Assembly (NCBI GenBank): GCA_964612675.1
Contig: CAZTDD010000009.1
Location: 1-64,000, forward strand
Direction: 5' to 3'
Length of the DNA: 64,000 nt
From: CAZTDD01 sp964612675
GTDB lineage: Bacteria; Hinthialibacterota; Hinthialibacteria; Hinthialibacterales; JAKPRU01
In this document: one piece after another, positions 1 to 9,471 of the stretch
How the letters are laid out: every line of letters begins with the position of its first letter
How positions within the stretch are numbered: position 1 is the stretch's first letter
Program-made: the position numbers and the translations under genes
The notes under the pieces: generated by a model
The model's database searches: none
Seen by the model: the letters and a program-made list of their open reading frames with translations, nothing else
Told to the model about the DNA's origin: nothing

Positions 1-1816
1 ATCCCTCTTTGTCTTTGTCTCTGAGTTTCTGTGCGGCGCGGGCACGTGTCACAACGCTGTCGGCGTGTTCCAACTCCCACATCAACATATCGTCCGATTT
101 ATCAAAATCTGCAAACTCGATCAGCTGCGTCATCTCCGGATTGACATCGATCGATTTGGGCTCGTCATCACAATCGATGGTGAAATCCTGTTCTTTTTCA
201 ACGATGTCAACGATTTTGTCGACGGTCTCATTCTCGGTCGACAGGCGCACATGAAGCGGAAAGAAGAACGGCTGCGCGCCCTCCTCCATTTCCTGTACCT
301 GCTTGACACTCATCTTCACTTGCTTCTCTTTTCCCAACCACGACCATTCGATCTTCAGCTTGGGGTGTCCGGGACGGAAGATCCACTGCTCGAAGAAGCG
401 GTCCAATGTTTTTCCCGTTGCTTCTTCGATTGCCTCTTGGAAGTCGTCCGTATCGACAAGCCCGTCCTTGTACTTCCTGCAGTAATGTTGAATCGACGCG
501 AAGAAAAGATCGTCTCCGAGTTCGTCTCGGAGCATGTGCATTACCCATGCCGCTTTCGGATACGAATGGCTATCGAACATCTCAGAGGCCGAGTCGAACT
601 TGTTGGTGACAATTGCGCGGGTATACCGGTTCGCTTCACCCATGTAGCTTCGAGCGTTGTTGTACATTCGAACCAGGAACTCGTTTTTGCCTTCCGAGTG
701 TTCCGTGTAGACCGGATCGAAGTACGTAGCGAATCCTTCGTTGAGCCACAGATGCGGCCACGACTCGCAGGTCAGCAGATCGCCGAACCATTGATGGACC
801 AGCTCATGCGCGATTAGCCATACCTGCTCCTGGTCGACGCGCGCGCGTTCGCTCAGGACGATGTGCTCGTGCATCGTCGTAGCGGTGGTGTGTTCCATCC
901 CGCCCGCCGGAAAATCCTTTACCGGTACCTGCGCATACTTCTCGTATGGATAGGGCACACCAAAAACCTCGCTGTAGAATTCGATGATTTCCGGTGTCAT
1001 CCCCATCGACGCTTCCGCATCCTCTTCATCCCCCGGCATACAATAATACTCAACAGGAATTCCTCTCCATTCGTCTTTCACCACGCTGTAATGCCCCACA
1101 ACGAGGGAGACAAGGTAGGTGACATGTGGGATCTCTTGCGACCAATGATGTGTTTCCCATTCGCCGTCGGGGCTCGCCTTTTTCGAAAGCAGGGCTCCGT
1201 TCGAAATTGTCGTAAAACCTTTCGGCACCACAGCAACGATCTCGGTCGTCAATCGGTCGCTGGGATAATCGAGGCAGGGAAACCACGACGACGCACCGCG
1301 CGGTTCGCATAACGTGAACGCCTGATCTGCTTCGTCGGTGTAAGCGTCTTTTGTGTTTCGCCAATAGAAATCGCGGGTCGGGGAGCCGTTATAATGAACG
1401 CTGAGCATGAATTCCTCACGCTCCTCCGTTCCCTCCGGCAGATGGATCGTCAGCTCGTCTTGTTTGGGCACATAGTCGTAATCAAGTGCCAGCGATTTGT
1501 CGAGATAAACATTCTCGACTTTGAGGCCGACGCAGTCGAGCTGGACACGGTCGATGTATTTGTGAATCGGCGAGACCGTCAGGTGAACGATTCCGCTGAT
1601 TTCCCTCTCGTCCATATCCACCCGAATTTCTAGGCGGAGATGCTTCATATCGACCGTTCGGTCCGGCCGGTAGTGCCGCGGATAGATCCCGTCTTCCATC
1701 CGGGCAGGGAAGTACGATGATTGATCGCTGCTGAGACTATCTGCAAACAGCCCGATTCCCCAGCCGCTCGATGCAAAAAGCAAAACAACGATGATGCCGA
1801 ACCCGATATGTTTCAT
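1..1816 (-). CDS. M1 family zinc aminopeptidase, exported (3' end beyond left edge)
   Basis: Open frame with no stop, running off the left edge, so the C-terminus is missing. It starts at ATG 1816 with a short hydrophobic leader (about residues 1-20) that looks like a signal peptide, so the enzyme probably acts outside the cytoplasm. The gluzincin signature is clear: HELVH at about residues 337-341 (two zinc histidines and the catalytic Glu), followed by NEGFATYF with the third zinc-ligand Glu. Upstream, about residue 305, is GGMEH, a variant of the GAMEN exopeptidase motif that binds the peptide N-terminus. M1 enzymes remove N-terminal residues from peptides. The visible 605 residues cover the N-terminal beta domain, the catalytic domain and part of the C-terminal region. 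Family assignment is firm; substrate preference is unknown. Confidence 0.93.
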   Translation of the reverse strand, partial: MKHIGFGIIVVLLFASSGWGIGLFADSLSSDQSSYFPARMEDGIYPRHYRPDRTVDMKHLRLEIRVDMDEREISGIVHLTVSPIHKYIDRVQLDCVGLKVENVYLDKSLALDYDYVPKQDELTIHLPEGTEEREEFMLSVHYNGSPTRDFYWRNTKDAYTDEADQAFTLCEPRGASSWFPCLDYPSDRLTTEIVAVVPKGFTTISNGALLSKKASPDGEWETHHWSQEIPHVTYLVSLVVGHYSVVKDEWRGIPVEYYCMPGDEEDAEASMGMTPEIIEFYSEVFGVPYPYEKYAQVPVKDFPAGGMEHTTATTMHEHIVLSERARVDQEQVWLIAHELVHQWFGDLLTCESWPHLWLNEGFATYFDPVYTEHSEGKNEFLVRMYNNARSYMGEANRYTRAIVTNKFDSASEMFDSHSYPKAAWVMHMLRDELGDDLFFASIQHYCRKYKDGLVDTDDFQEAIEEATGKTLDRFFEQWIFRPGHPKLKIEWSWLGKEKQVKMSVKQVQEMEEGAQPFFFPLHVRLSTENETVDKIVDIVEKEQDFTIDCDDEPKSIDVNPEMTQLIEFADFDKSDDMLMWELEHADSVVTRARAAQKLRDKDKEG

Positions 1817-1871
1817 GATCGTGCCCTTTCCGTCATCTAATTACGATCAACGCTTTGGCAAAAAGTCTTCT

Positions 1872-1909
1872 CCCTCTCCCCTCGGGAGAGGGCCGGGGTG
1901 AGGGGACTC
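1872..1909. repeat. Intergenic inverted repeat, CCCTCTCCC type
   Basis: CCCTCTCCC (1872-1880) and GGGAGAGGG (1884-1892) form a 9-bp stem with a 3-base loop, followed by a GCCGGGGTGAGGG-like flank. Repeats of this look are scattered between genes in many bacterial genomes. It lies just upstream of the M1 peptidase start on the minus strand. Function unknown. Confidence 0.6.
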
Positions 1910-2050
1910 CTCCTGACCGTTCTGCCCATTTCCTACCGCTCCGACAGATTCGAGAAGCTGGCACACCCATCCACCCGCGTCAAGCGCCCTATCTGGAATG
2001 CGGCGACCCCGACGCCGCTTTGGTTGGTCAGGTGCAATTCAAATCAAAAA

Positions 2051-2078
2051 GTAGGGGCGGTTCGCGAACCGCCCCTAC
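2051..2078. repeat. Perfect 28-bp palindrome (REP-like)
   Basis: Each half is 14 bases (GTAGGGGCGGTTCG and its exact reverse complement) with no loop. It lies between the concanavalin-like gene's stop and the M1 peptidase gene. Such GTAGGGGCGG palindromes recur between genes in unrelated bacteria. It could act as a transcription end for the concanavalin-like gene (minus strand, stop at 2113), but no T-run follows. Confidence 0.65.
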
Positions 2079-2112
2079 GGACTTCACATTTGATTCGGCT
2101 GGCCTATTGCCC

Positions 2113-4689
2113 TCAATGCAGCATCCAGGTCTCCACCGGTACGGATGTTCCCTCAAATACAACATTCGAGAACATACCGGCCCCGAGTGACCCATCTTCG
2201 TGTGAGGTTACGGCGATGCCGACATAGATCGGATCTTCCATAAACACGGTCCAACCATCCCACTCCACTTCGTCACCGGTGTTCGCGTCGGTGAAGAAGG
2301 CGAAGAAATCGTCGTCTCTGCGTTCCAAAATGAATCCACCGTCATGGTCGGGTGGGTAGACCGCCGCATCTGCCACAAAGCCCGGTGCGGCGTCGATTCC
2401 CGCTTCTTCTCGGTATTGGAACATATACGCCTGGTCCTCCATACGGACCATTGCATACGTATACGCGGAACCGGCGTCCAACGAGTCGCGGGCCATGATG
2501 CCCATCTTCGCCCAGTTGTTGCCCGTTGGGGTTTCGCCGAACGGAATGATCGCGGCATTCTCGATGCTCATCTTGAAGTCGCCCTCGACGCGTTTGTAGA
2601 GGTAGTGGAACGCGTCCGCCGTACCCCAAATATCCGCGCCGCTGCCGACAACCGCCCAGTCCTCGCCGCCGCGACCGACGCTGCCTTCTGCCGCAACGGA
2701 GCCAATGTCTTCATGCCAGTCAAACGGGCTGAGATCGGCCGCCGGGAACGCCATCAATAGCAACTCGCTTTGACCGAGGTCGCCGGAGTAGCCGGCCCCG
2801 TCATCGTATGTACCGCTGAGCGCTACCGTGCCGCCCATGTCTGAGGGGATGTTCAGCCTGTAAGTCAATGTCCCGTCTTCTGACACGCCGCTGCCGGTCC
2901 AGGTGATTGTTCCGGAGCCGTCATCGTCTGCCTCGCCGACGGTCGCATTCACGTTGCTGACACTAGTGCCTTCCGGATACTGCTCGACAATCGTGAAATC
3001 GGTCGTTTCGCCTTCACTCACATCCAACGCCACCGTGACATCCACCGAGCCACCGGGTGCTACGCTGTCCGCAGAGACACTGCGTGACGCACCGAATGGG
3101 AAGATCTCCAACTCCACGCCTGTGTAATAGCCAACCGACCACTGGCCGTCTGAGTGCGACGTGACCGCCAGTCCGGCATACACGGGATCTGTAAAGTTGA
3201 TTGTACGTGTGTCGTACAGGGTCCATTCTTCGGTGTTAATATCGAAATAATAGGTGCTGACTGTGTCGCCCATCCGGACGATCTCTAACTGGCCAAACTG
3301 GCTATCGGTCGTTAGCATATTGGCCGAAGTACTACCCGAACCCGCACCGGGGCTTGTCCGCCACTGTGCGTCCACGCCAAGATCCGATCCGCGGACCAAC
3401 GTGTCGTAATGAACCGCGTCTGCGGCCAGTGAATCGCGACACATTAACGCGGCCTTCATCCAGCCGTCGCTGCTATCAATGCCTTCAACATAGACAGTAG
3501 CCCTAAGCCTGAATGCACCGTTGATTTCGGAGTAAGCAAAGTGGAATTCATCCGCACCGCCCCAAATGTCGGCACCGCTTCCGATGACCTGATATTCACC
3601 CGTATCGGAATTCAACGTGGCATCGCCTTCTCCGCCTACGGCACCAATGTCCATGTGGTTATCGAAAATGCCGATGGGTTTGGCGAGAACCATGCTGTTC
3701 ATCCCGGCAGTAGCGATGGAGCCCAAGGAACCTGCGAAATCACCGGCGTCGCTGGCTGTGGCCGGCGGCGTAACTTTGTACGAGACCGTCTTCTCCCCGC
3801 CCTCAAACGCCAACGACCAGGTGATTGTCCCACCGGACTCGGTTCCACCGTCGGAGATGTCGCTGACCGTCCAGCCCGCCGGAGGTGTCTCGGTCAACGT
3901 GAGGTCTCCTGCCTCTCCCTGTATGAGAATCTCCACTTCCGCCGCTTCGCCCGGTCTGTAGATAACCGAGGGAAGTGTGCGGGTTGCCAGGGCCCCCGTG
4001 ACGGCCTCGATCGTTACGTTACGGAACGTGGCCTCTGCCCACGATGCCTCGTCGTCGATATGCGACGTGGCTGCGATCCCCACGAGGATTTCTTCCGGCA
4101 TTGCCTCAATTGTCTGTGGGAGACTCACCCACTGTTCGGTTACTATGTTGTAAAACTGTCGGATGAATATGTTGCTTGGGGCAATCCGAATGATCGCCAA
4201 GCGAGTGGGTAGACCCCACATTTCTTCCGGTAGATTCGACCACCCCGTCGTGTAGCCCGCTCCCGTGGTTAAGCGAGCGCCGTGCTCATATCGGTCCGGG
4301 CTGGTAGGGTGACCGGATGTAATGATGTTTGTTTGCACGGAATTCGCATCCGTTGACTCCCGGCACATCAAACCGGCTTTGGACCACTCGTGAGGTCCGT
4401 TGATCCATTCCAGCTCCGCTTCGATGCGGAAACTGCCCGAGATTTTCCTATACGCGTAGAAGCATTCATCGCCGGTCTCCTGGATATCCCAGCCGTTCCC
4501 AGCGATGTAATACTCCTGCGTCGATTCGTCGTACTTCACTTCACCTTCCACATGGGTATTACCCCGCGTTCCTGTCGGTATGATCTCTGCCGTGTCCGTG
4601 AAATCCGGACCGATCTGCGCGGGAACAGTCAGGGGAAGGAGAAGCAGTACACCTAAACCTACTGCCACACCAACGAAATAGTTTTTCAT
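2113..4689 (-). CDS. Large secreted protein with three concanavalin-like domains
   Basis: 858 residues. ATG 4689 has a strong ribosome site (GGAGAG, about 5 bases away). A signal peptide covers about residues 1-24. Three repeats of a beta-sandwich unit follow, each with G-x-DIW or G-x-DIQ, then F-x-Y, a W-x-K-(A/M)-G-(L/I)-M-x-R-(E/D)-S core and a late T-S-H segment: about residues 45-230, 345-540 and 665-850. This layout matches the concanavalin-A-like (DUF1349-like) fold seen in secreted carbohydrate-related proteins. Between them lie two linkers of about 100 residues resembling DUF11-like beta domains. No catalytic residues are evident, so a binding or surface role is more likely than an enzyme. 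The last residues (ETWMLH) resemble the tail of the paralogous pseudogene at 49513-50523. Confidence 0.8.
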   Translation of the reverse strand: MKNYFVGVAVGLGVLLLLPLTVPAQIGPDFTDTAEIIPTGTRGNTHVEGEVKYDESTQEYYIAGNGWDIQETGDECFYAYRKISGSFRIEAELEWINGPHEWSKAGLMCRESTDANSVQTNIITSGHPTSPDRYEHGARLTTGAGYTTGWSNLPEEMWGLPTRLAIIRIAPSNIFIRQFYNIVTEQWVSLPQTIEAMPEEILVGIAATSHIDDEASWAEATFRNVTIEAVTGALATRTLPSVIYRPGEAAEVEILIQGEAGDLTLTETPPAGWTVSDISDGGTESGGTITWSLAFEGGEKTVSYKVTPPATASDAGDFAGSLGSIATAGMNSMVLAKPIGIFDNHMDIGAVGGEGDATLNSDTGEYQVIGSGADIWGGADEFHFAYSEINGAFRLRATVYVEGIDSSDGWMKAALMCRDSLAADAVHYDTLVRGSDLGVDAQWRTSPGAGSGSTSANMLTTDSQFGQLEIVRMGDTVSTYYFDINTEEWTLYDTRTINFTDPVYAGLAVTSHSDGQWSVGYYTGVELEIFPFGASRSVSADSVAPGGSVDVTVALDVSEGETTDFTIVEQYPEGTSVSNVNATVGEADDDGSGTITWTGSGVSEDGTLTYRLNIPSDMGGTVALSGTYDDGAGYSGDLGQSELLLMAFPAADLSPFDWHEDIGSVAAEGSVGRGGEDWAVVGSGADIWGTADAFHYLYKRVEGDFKMSIENAAIIPFGETPTGNNWAKMGIMARDSLDAGSAYTYAMVRMEDQAYMFQYREEAGIDAAPGFVADAAVYPPDHDGGFILERRDDDFFAFFTDANTGDEVEWDGWTVFMEDPIYVGIAVTSHEDGSLGAGMFSNVVFEGTSVPVETWMLH

Positions 4690-5094
4690 GAACTCTCTCC
4701 TTTCAAACTCTCTCTAAGAAATGAATAAGCAACCACTGTTGCTATCGTCCTAACTGACAAAAGTAAAACGCCTTGATGTGAGTTTCATCTAATGAAAAAC
4801 AGGAACTGAATTGCTCCATGGTCGGTTGGACCCGCTAGCACCACCCCCTTTCAACTCTCTCCACTGTATTCTGCTACAAATCCAGAGACTGAGACCCTGG
4901 AAGGTTCCAAATCTCGGATTTGAAACCATTTTTCATAATCTCGGCACAGTTTTGAACATGCCTTTCTAATTGTCAAGCCCTTTCTCAGATTATTCCTGTA
5001 AGTGGGGTACATGGGGCGTTGACCGGTCAATATCCCTCGTCATTGGATTCAACCTGGATTATTCTCTCTCTATCACGGTTGGGAGGAAACAACT
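4690..5094. other. Divergent intergenic region
   Basis: About 405 bases between the concanavalin-like gene (leftward) and the M42 peptidase (rightward), so it must hold both promoters. A perfect 12-bp palindrome, TTGACCGGTCAA, lies at 5019-5030, about 65 bases upstream of the M42 start, and could be an operator. I could not pick a convincing -35/-10 pair for either gene. No small gene or RNA is evident. Confidence 0.4.
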
Positions 5095-6150
5095 ATGGAA
5101 CTCTTGCGAGAACTATGTGAGGCTCCGGGAGTCGCCGGGCGCGAAGAACGTATTCGGGACATTGTGAAACACCAACTCGGTGGACTCGCGGACAAGATCA
5201 GTATTGATTCGATAGGCAACCTTGTTGGTTTGAAAGAAGCCGGAAAGAAAACGAAACCAGACCGACCCGCCGCTCGTCAGAAGGTTATGCTGGCCTGTCA
5301 TATGGATGAAATCGGCTTCTATGTCAAACATATTGATGACAAAGGTTTCCTGCGCGTTGTAAATCTCGGTGGATTCGATACCCGCAACCTTTTCGCACGC
5401 CGCGTTCTGGTCCAGGGCAAACGCGACATTGTTGGTGTTATGAATCCTACGGGCAAACCGATCCATATAGCAAAAGAGGAAGAAAAAAAGAAGATCTACG
5501 ACGTTGCCGAGTTCTTCGTCGATGTGTTTCTGCCGCCGGATGAGGTCAAGAACAACATTCGTGTCGGTGACCCCGTTACATTGGTCCAGCCGTTCATGGA
5601 GCATGGCGATGTCGTGACCTGCAAGGCGATGGACAACCGGATCTCACTCTGGGTCGGGATCAATGTTCTCAAGAAGATCAAGAGCCAGTCGGCGTGGGAC
5701 ATCTATATGGCTGGCGTGGTTCAGGAGGAAGTCGGGTGTCGCGGATCGGGGCCTTCGTGTTTCGGTCTGGAGCCGGATGTGGGGATTGCGATTGATGTGA
5801 CCCTGGCGTGCGATATTCCCGGCACGGAATCGGATCAGGCGGTCACGAAACTTGGCGAAGGCGTGGCGATCAAGATCATGGACAGCATGTCGATCTCCCA
5901 TCGCGGCCTTGTCGATTCGTTTATCGAGGTCGCCGAAAAGAGGCGGATTCCCTATCAACTAGAAATCCTGCCGCGCGGAGGAACGGATGCCGGGCCGCTT
6001 CAACGGACGAGCGCTGGACGACCCGCGATCACCATCAGCGTTCCGTGCAGGTATGTCCATACGGTTGTCGAGAGCGTCCACAAGAAGGACCTTCAGGCGG
6101 CGGTGGATCTCCTGGTCGCGTGGTTGAAGACGGGGCATAAGCTGGTCTGA
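5095..6150 (+). CDS. M42 family metallo-aminopeptidase
   Basis: 351 residues, the usual family length. The start ATG follows GGGAGGA about 7 bases upstream. The two-metal centre of the M42/M28 clan is complete: H69 (in ACHMDE), D180 (in AMDNR, bridging), E211/E212 (in QEEVG, catalytic base plus ligand), D234 (in AIDVT) and H322 (in YVHT). There is no signal peptide, so it is cytoplasmic. Relatives (tetrahedral aminopeptidase TET, glutamyl aminopeptidase PepA, FrvX) form dodecamers that trim peptides released by proteases; older databases call some of them endoglucanase, which is probably wrong here. It has its own promoter region and no operon partner. Confidence 0.93.
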   Translation: MELLRELCEAPGVAGREERIRDIVKHQLGGLADKISIDSIGNLVGLKEAGKKTKPDRPAARQKVMLACHMDEIGFYVKHIDDKGFLRVVNLGGFDTRNLFARRVLVQGKRDIVGVMNPTGKPIHIAKEEEKKKIYDVAEFFVDVFLPPDEVKNNIRVGDPVTLVQPFMEHGDVVTCKAMDNRISLWVGINVLKKIKSQSAWDIYMAGVVQEEVGCRGSGPSCFGLEPDVGIAIDVTLACDIPGTESDQAVTKLGEGVAIKIMDSMSISHRGLVDSFIEVAEKRRIPYQLEILPRGGTDAGPLQRTSAGRPAITISVPCRYVHTVVESVHKKDLQAAVDLLVAWLKTGHKLV

Positions 6151-6512
6151 CTGCAGGGTAATGAGTTATGAGTGATGAGCGACACGATATCGGGTAGCCC
6201 CGATTGCTCGAATTTGTCCACACGAAAGCAATCGGGGTGGCTGAAGCCACAAGAGGCCCGTTGGCTTTTTCCCTCCTTTTTTGCGCTTTCGTAGAACTTT
6301 CGTGTTTTCGTGTTTCGGTATTGTCTGGCCCTTCGCTGTCCCAATCCGGTCTCTGGCCTGGCACCAAGAGGAGGCAACGCAGTCCCTCTTCCACTGTCTG
6401 AATCCGGATGATCCCACCCTACGACGATCCCACTTACTGACGACTTTTTGCCGCCCCGTCGAAGCACGTAGGAAGCGCAGGGGCAGGTTGGACGGTGGAG
6501 AGCGATGCTACC
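6151..6512. other. Intergenic region with dispersed repeats
   Basis: No gene seen. It holds an 11-bp perfect stem, CCCCGATTGCT (6198-6208) with AGCAATCGGGG (6227-6237), placed 48 bases after the M42 stop; it may work as a terminator but lacks a clear T-run. Next, 6266-6325 holds a run of CTTTCGT / TTTCGTG words that is repeated almost word for word at 7760-7812. The ABC ATPase gene ends at 6513 on the other strand. Confidence 0.5.
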
Positions 6513-7586
6513 CTACCCCCGTACGACATGCACCTGCTCCGGCGAAAGAGAAACACTCACCTCCCCCTTGCGAAGACGATTGTCGCGGGTCGCTTGATAC
6601 ACCGCCACCTCCCGGCCGAATAGACGAATCGTGTACGAGGTGTAAGGTCCCCGAAACTCGCACGATACGATGCTCCCTTTCCAATAATTCGGGTGGCGCG
6701 GAGCCGGGGCCAGTTCGTCTTGGAGTTCCAAGGATTCGGCTCGTAAAACAAGCGTTACAGCTTCATCCACACGGGCATCGAACGGTGGCACCATAATGCT
6801 TTGTCCACTGCCGTCTATCGCGACCGTGCACGAGTAGGGATCTGCTCCGCTTACGGTACCTGGCAGGATGTTTTGATGCCCCATAAAGCGAGCGACAAAC
6901 TCATTCGCAGGCGAAAGATACACCTCCGTTGTCGTCCCGGTCTGCTCGATTCGCCCCTCATGGAGCACCGCCAGGCGGTCGGATAGCGCCAGTGCTTCTT
7001 CCGGGTCTCGGGTAACGTACAGCGTCGTCACGCCGGACTCATGTACCAGCTCCCGTAACCGCGAACGAGTCTCCGAACGTAATTCGTCATCCAGGTTCGA
7101 CAGGGGGTCGTCAAGGAGTAGGACATCGGGGCGAATGACCAGCGCCCTTGCCAAGGCTACTCGCTGTTGTTCGCCTCCCGATAACTGCTGCACGGACCGA
7201 TCTTCCGAACCGGCGAGATCGACCGTTGATACCGCAGCGCGTACCTTGGCCTCGATCTCCGCTTTGGGCAAATGGCGGGCCTCCAGACCGAACGCAACAT
7301 TTTCCGCCACGCTCATGTGGGGGAATAGAGCATAATCCTGAAACACCATCCCCACGTTGCGTTTGTTCGGCGGCATCGCGGTGATGTCGCGTTCTCCGAA
7401 ATGGACCGACCCTTCTTCGGGCGATTCGAACCCTGCGATCATGCGCAGGATTGTGGTCTTTCCACTGCCTCGGGGACCGAGCAAACCAAAGAATTCACCG
7501 GCACGAATGCGCAAATCGATCGCTTCCGCCGCGACGGTGGCTTCAAATCGCTTCGTAAGGCCGACCAGTTGGACATCGCTGGCCAT
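6513..7586 (-). CDS. Orphan ABC transporter ATPase, MalK/PotA type, with substituted catalytic residues
   Basis: 357 residues from ATG 7586, chosen because AGGAG lies 7 bases upstream; an ATG at 7631 would add 15 residues without a good site. Order: Walker A GPRGSGKT (37-44), Q-loop Q83, signature LSGGEQQR (135-142), Walker B ending LLLD159, D-loop SNLD, then a TOBE-like C-terminal domain (about 235-355) typical of importers for sugars, polyamines, iron or molybdate. Two key residues are changed: the catalytic Glu after Walker B is D160, and the switch-loop His is R193 (VTRDPEEA against the usual VTHDQEEA). No permease or binding-protein gene is adjacent. Either partners lie elsewhere or it is a slow ATPase with a regulatory role. 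Confidence 0.88.
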   Translation of the reverse strand: MASDVQLVGLTKRFEATVAAEAIDLRIRAGEFFGLLGPRGSGKTTILRMIAGFESPEEGSVHFGERDITAMPPNKRNVGMVFQDYALFPHMSVAENVAFGLEARHLPKAEIEAKVRAAVSTVDLAGSEDRSVQQLSGGEQQRVALARALVIRPDVLLLDDPLSNLDDELRSETRSRLRELVHESGVTTLYVTRDPEEALALSDRLAVLHEGRIEQTGTTTEVYLSPANEFVARFMGHQNILPGTVSGADPYSCTVAIDGSGQSIMVPPFDARVDEAVTLVLRAESLELQDELAPAPRHPNYWKGSIVSCEFRGPYTSYTIRLFGREVAVYQATRDNRLRKGEVSVSLSPEQVHVVRG

Positions 7587-7742
7587 TTCTCGGCTCCTGT
7601 TCCTCTCCGGTGATTTGCGTAAGAAAGGCAAAACGTCCTGTCATTCTGTGTTGGTGGGTTACGCGTCGCCGGCGGACGTCGTACCGTTGAGATCTCTTGG
7701 TCTGCCGGGCTCCGCTAACCCACCCTACGGCTATACCACGGC

Positions 7743-7812
7743 TATTCTCTTCCTCTTGCCTTTTTCCTTCGTGCTTTCGTGGAGCTTTCGTGCCTTCGTG
7801 TTTCAATATCTT
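7743..7812. repeat. Dispersed TTCGTG-rich intergenic repeat (second copy)
   Basis: The words CCTTTTTCC, CTTTCGTGG, GCTTTCGTG and CTTCGTGTTTC follow in the same order as in the gap at 6266-6325. The two copies flank the ABC ATPase gene. Function unknown; probably a mobile or amplified intergenic element. Confidence 0.5.
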
Positions 7813-7864
7813 CCTAACCGGCGTCGTTCCACTCCGGCTTCCTGCTCACCATAGTCTGCCTTCG

Positions 7865-9241
7865 CTAAATACCGACCTCCTCCTCGATTTCCGTCACCGC
7901 CTCTTCGAAAACGTCCAATCCCTCGTTGAGCGCTTCCGGCGATACGCACAGCGGCGGGTTGATCTTAATGGTCTCACCGCCGGGGCCGACCGGATTGAAT
8001 AGCATCAACCCCTTCTCCACACAACGTTTCACCACGGCTTTGGCGACGTCCGGAGCCGCCTCTTTTGTCCCTGCTTTTGCGAATAGGACCCCGGCGACAA
8101 GGCCTTTACCGAGAACCACGCCGATGCTCCGCGTATGTTTCCGTTGAATTGCCTCGAGCCGCGCATGCATTTGCTTTCCAAGCGATTTGGCTTGATCCAC
8201 AAGCCCTTTTGACTGGATTCGCTCGATGTTGGCCAAGGCGGCCCGGCAGGCAACCGGGTTTGCCGAATGAGTTGTTGACATCGAGCCGGGCTCGTATTGG
8301 TCCAAAATGTCCTCTGTTCCGACAACCGCAGCCAGGGGAAGGCTGCTGGAAATTCCTTTTCCAAGACACATCAGGTCCGGCAACACGCCGTAGTGCTCAA
8401 AACCCCAGAAAGTCCCCGTGCGCCCGAAACCCGCCTGCACCTCATCGAAAATCAAGACAGCCTCATTTTGGTCGCACCATTTCCGCAGCTCCTGGACGTA
8501 TTCGGCCGGCGCAAATGCGGCTGTGGCTCCCTGGTAGGTCTCCATAACGACACCGCAAACCTGTTCCGCGGCAACTCTCTGTTCTTTCAGGCTTCCCTCG
8601 AATGCTGAAAATCGTGTGTCTGTGTTCCGCCATCCGTCAGGGAAGGGCACTTGCACAAAATCGGTCCCGAGATTCGCGGCCCATTCCTTCAGTTTCGGCA
8701 ACCCACCGATCAACTGAGCCCCCAGTGTCCGACCGTGAAAGGCGTTTTCAAAAGATACCATGATCTTTTTGTCGCGATTGCCGCGCCGGAGACCGGCTGT
8801 CCGGGCCAGCTTGATCGCGGCCTCCGTTGTCTCCGAACCCGTTGTGAGCAGAAACACCTTGCTCAGTGGATCGGGGCTCAGATCGCAAATTTTCTTAACT
8901 AGCTCGACGCGAGGCTGATTGGGAAAGCAATAGCTGTGGAGGAGACCGTGGTCCGCTTGTTGCTTTACCGCCTCGACGATCTCGTCCGCACCGTGGCCTG
9001 CGTTCGCGACAAGTACTCCGCTGGAGAAATCGATCCAACGGTTGCCATACGTATCCCAAATAGAGTACTCTTTCGCGCGATCCCACAGGATGGCCGGCTG
9101 TCCGCCCATGGAACGTGGTTCACACGTGGCCAACTGCTCCAGTACAGGAATGCTGTCCGGCACGGGGATCGGTGTTTTGATTGTGCGGAATTCGGTTGAA
9201 ACATGAGGTACTTCACGCGGTGTAAGAAGTTCTTCCGTCAT
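7865..9241 (-). CDS. Class-III PLP-dependent aminotransferase (4-aminobutyrate/acetylornithine type)
   Basis: 458 residues from ATG 9241, preceded by GGAG at good spacing; an upstream ATG at 9286 lacks support. It is a fold-type I, class-III aminotransferase: GSETTEAAIKLAR binds the PLP phosphate, ENAFHGRT is the conserved FHGRT motif, IFDEVQAGFGRTG carries the Asp that pairs with the pyridine nitrogen, and LGKGISS holds the Schiff-base lysine, K295. These enzymes move an omega-amino group from substrates such as 4-aminobutyrate, ornithine or acetylornithine to 2-oxoglutarate or pyruvate. Length and motifs fit GabT/PatA-like members best. No pathway genes adjoin it, so the substrate is open. 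Confidence 0.9.
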   Translation of the reverse strand: MTEELLTPREVPHVSTEFRTIKTPIPVPDSIPVLEQLATCEPRSMGGQPAILWDRAKEYSIWDTYGNRWIDFSSGVLVANAGHGADEIVEAVKQQADHGLLHSYCFPNQPRVELVKKICDLSPDPLSKVFLLTTGSETTEAAIKLARTAGLRRGNRDKKIMVSFENAFHGRTLGAQLIGGLPKLKEWAANLGTDFVQVPFPDGWRNTDTRFSAFEGSLKEQRVAAEQVCGVVMETYQGATAAFAPAEYVQELRKWCDQNEAVLIFDEVQAGFGRTGTFWGFEHYGVLPDLMCLGKGISSSLPLAAVVGTEDILDQYEPGSMSTTHSANPVACRAALANIERIQSKGLVDQAKSLGKQMHARLEAIQRKHTRSIGVVLGKGLVAGVLFAKAGTKEAAPDVAKAVVKRCVEKGLMLFNPVGPGGETIKINPPLCVSPEALNEGLDVFEEAVTEIEEEVGI

Positions 9242-9471
9242 CTCGTCTCCTTCATTGCTCACCCCATCTCTCTGGACAAGGATCATGTAATCCTGTTTGA
9301 TCCTACGATACGTTCATCCTTCAGGATAGATGCCCCGGTTGGGTTTTCCCGGCGATTTGTATAGATAACATCGTCAGTCTGGATTGAAATGAACGATTCG
9401 TTACGCTAAGATCCGTAGATTGATCCTGTCAATCCGGCAGGTATTTTCTTTGTCAATCTCTAGGCGTACCC

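Noticed and set aside
65..817. Plus-strand open frame
   Set aside because: It lies opposite the M1 peptidase gene, which has clear zinc motifs; the plus-strand protein shows no family features.
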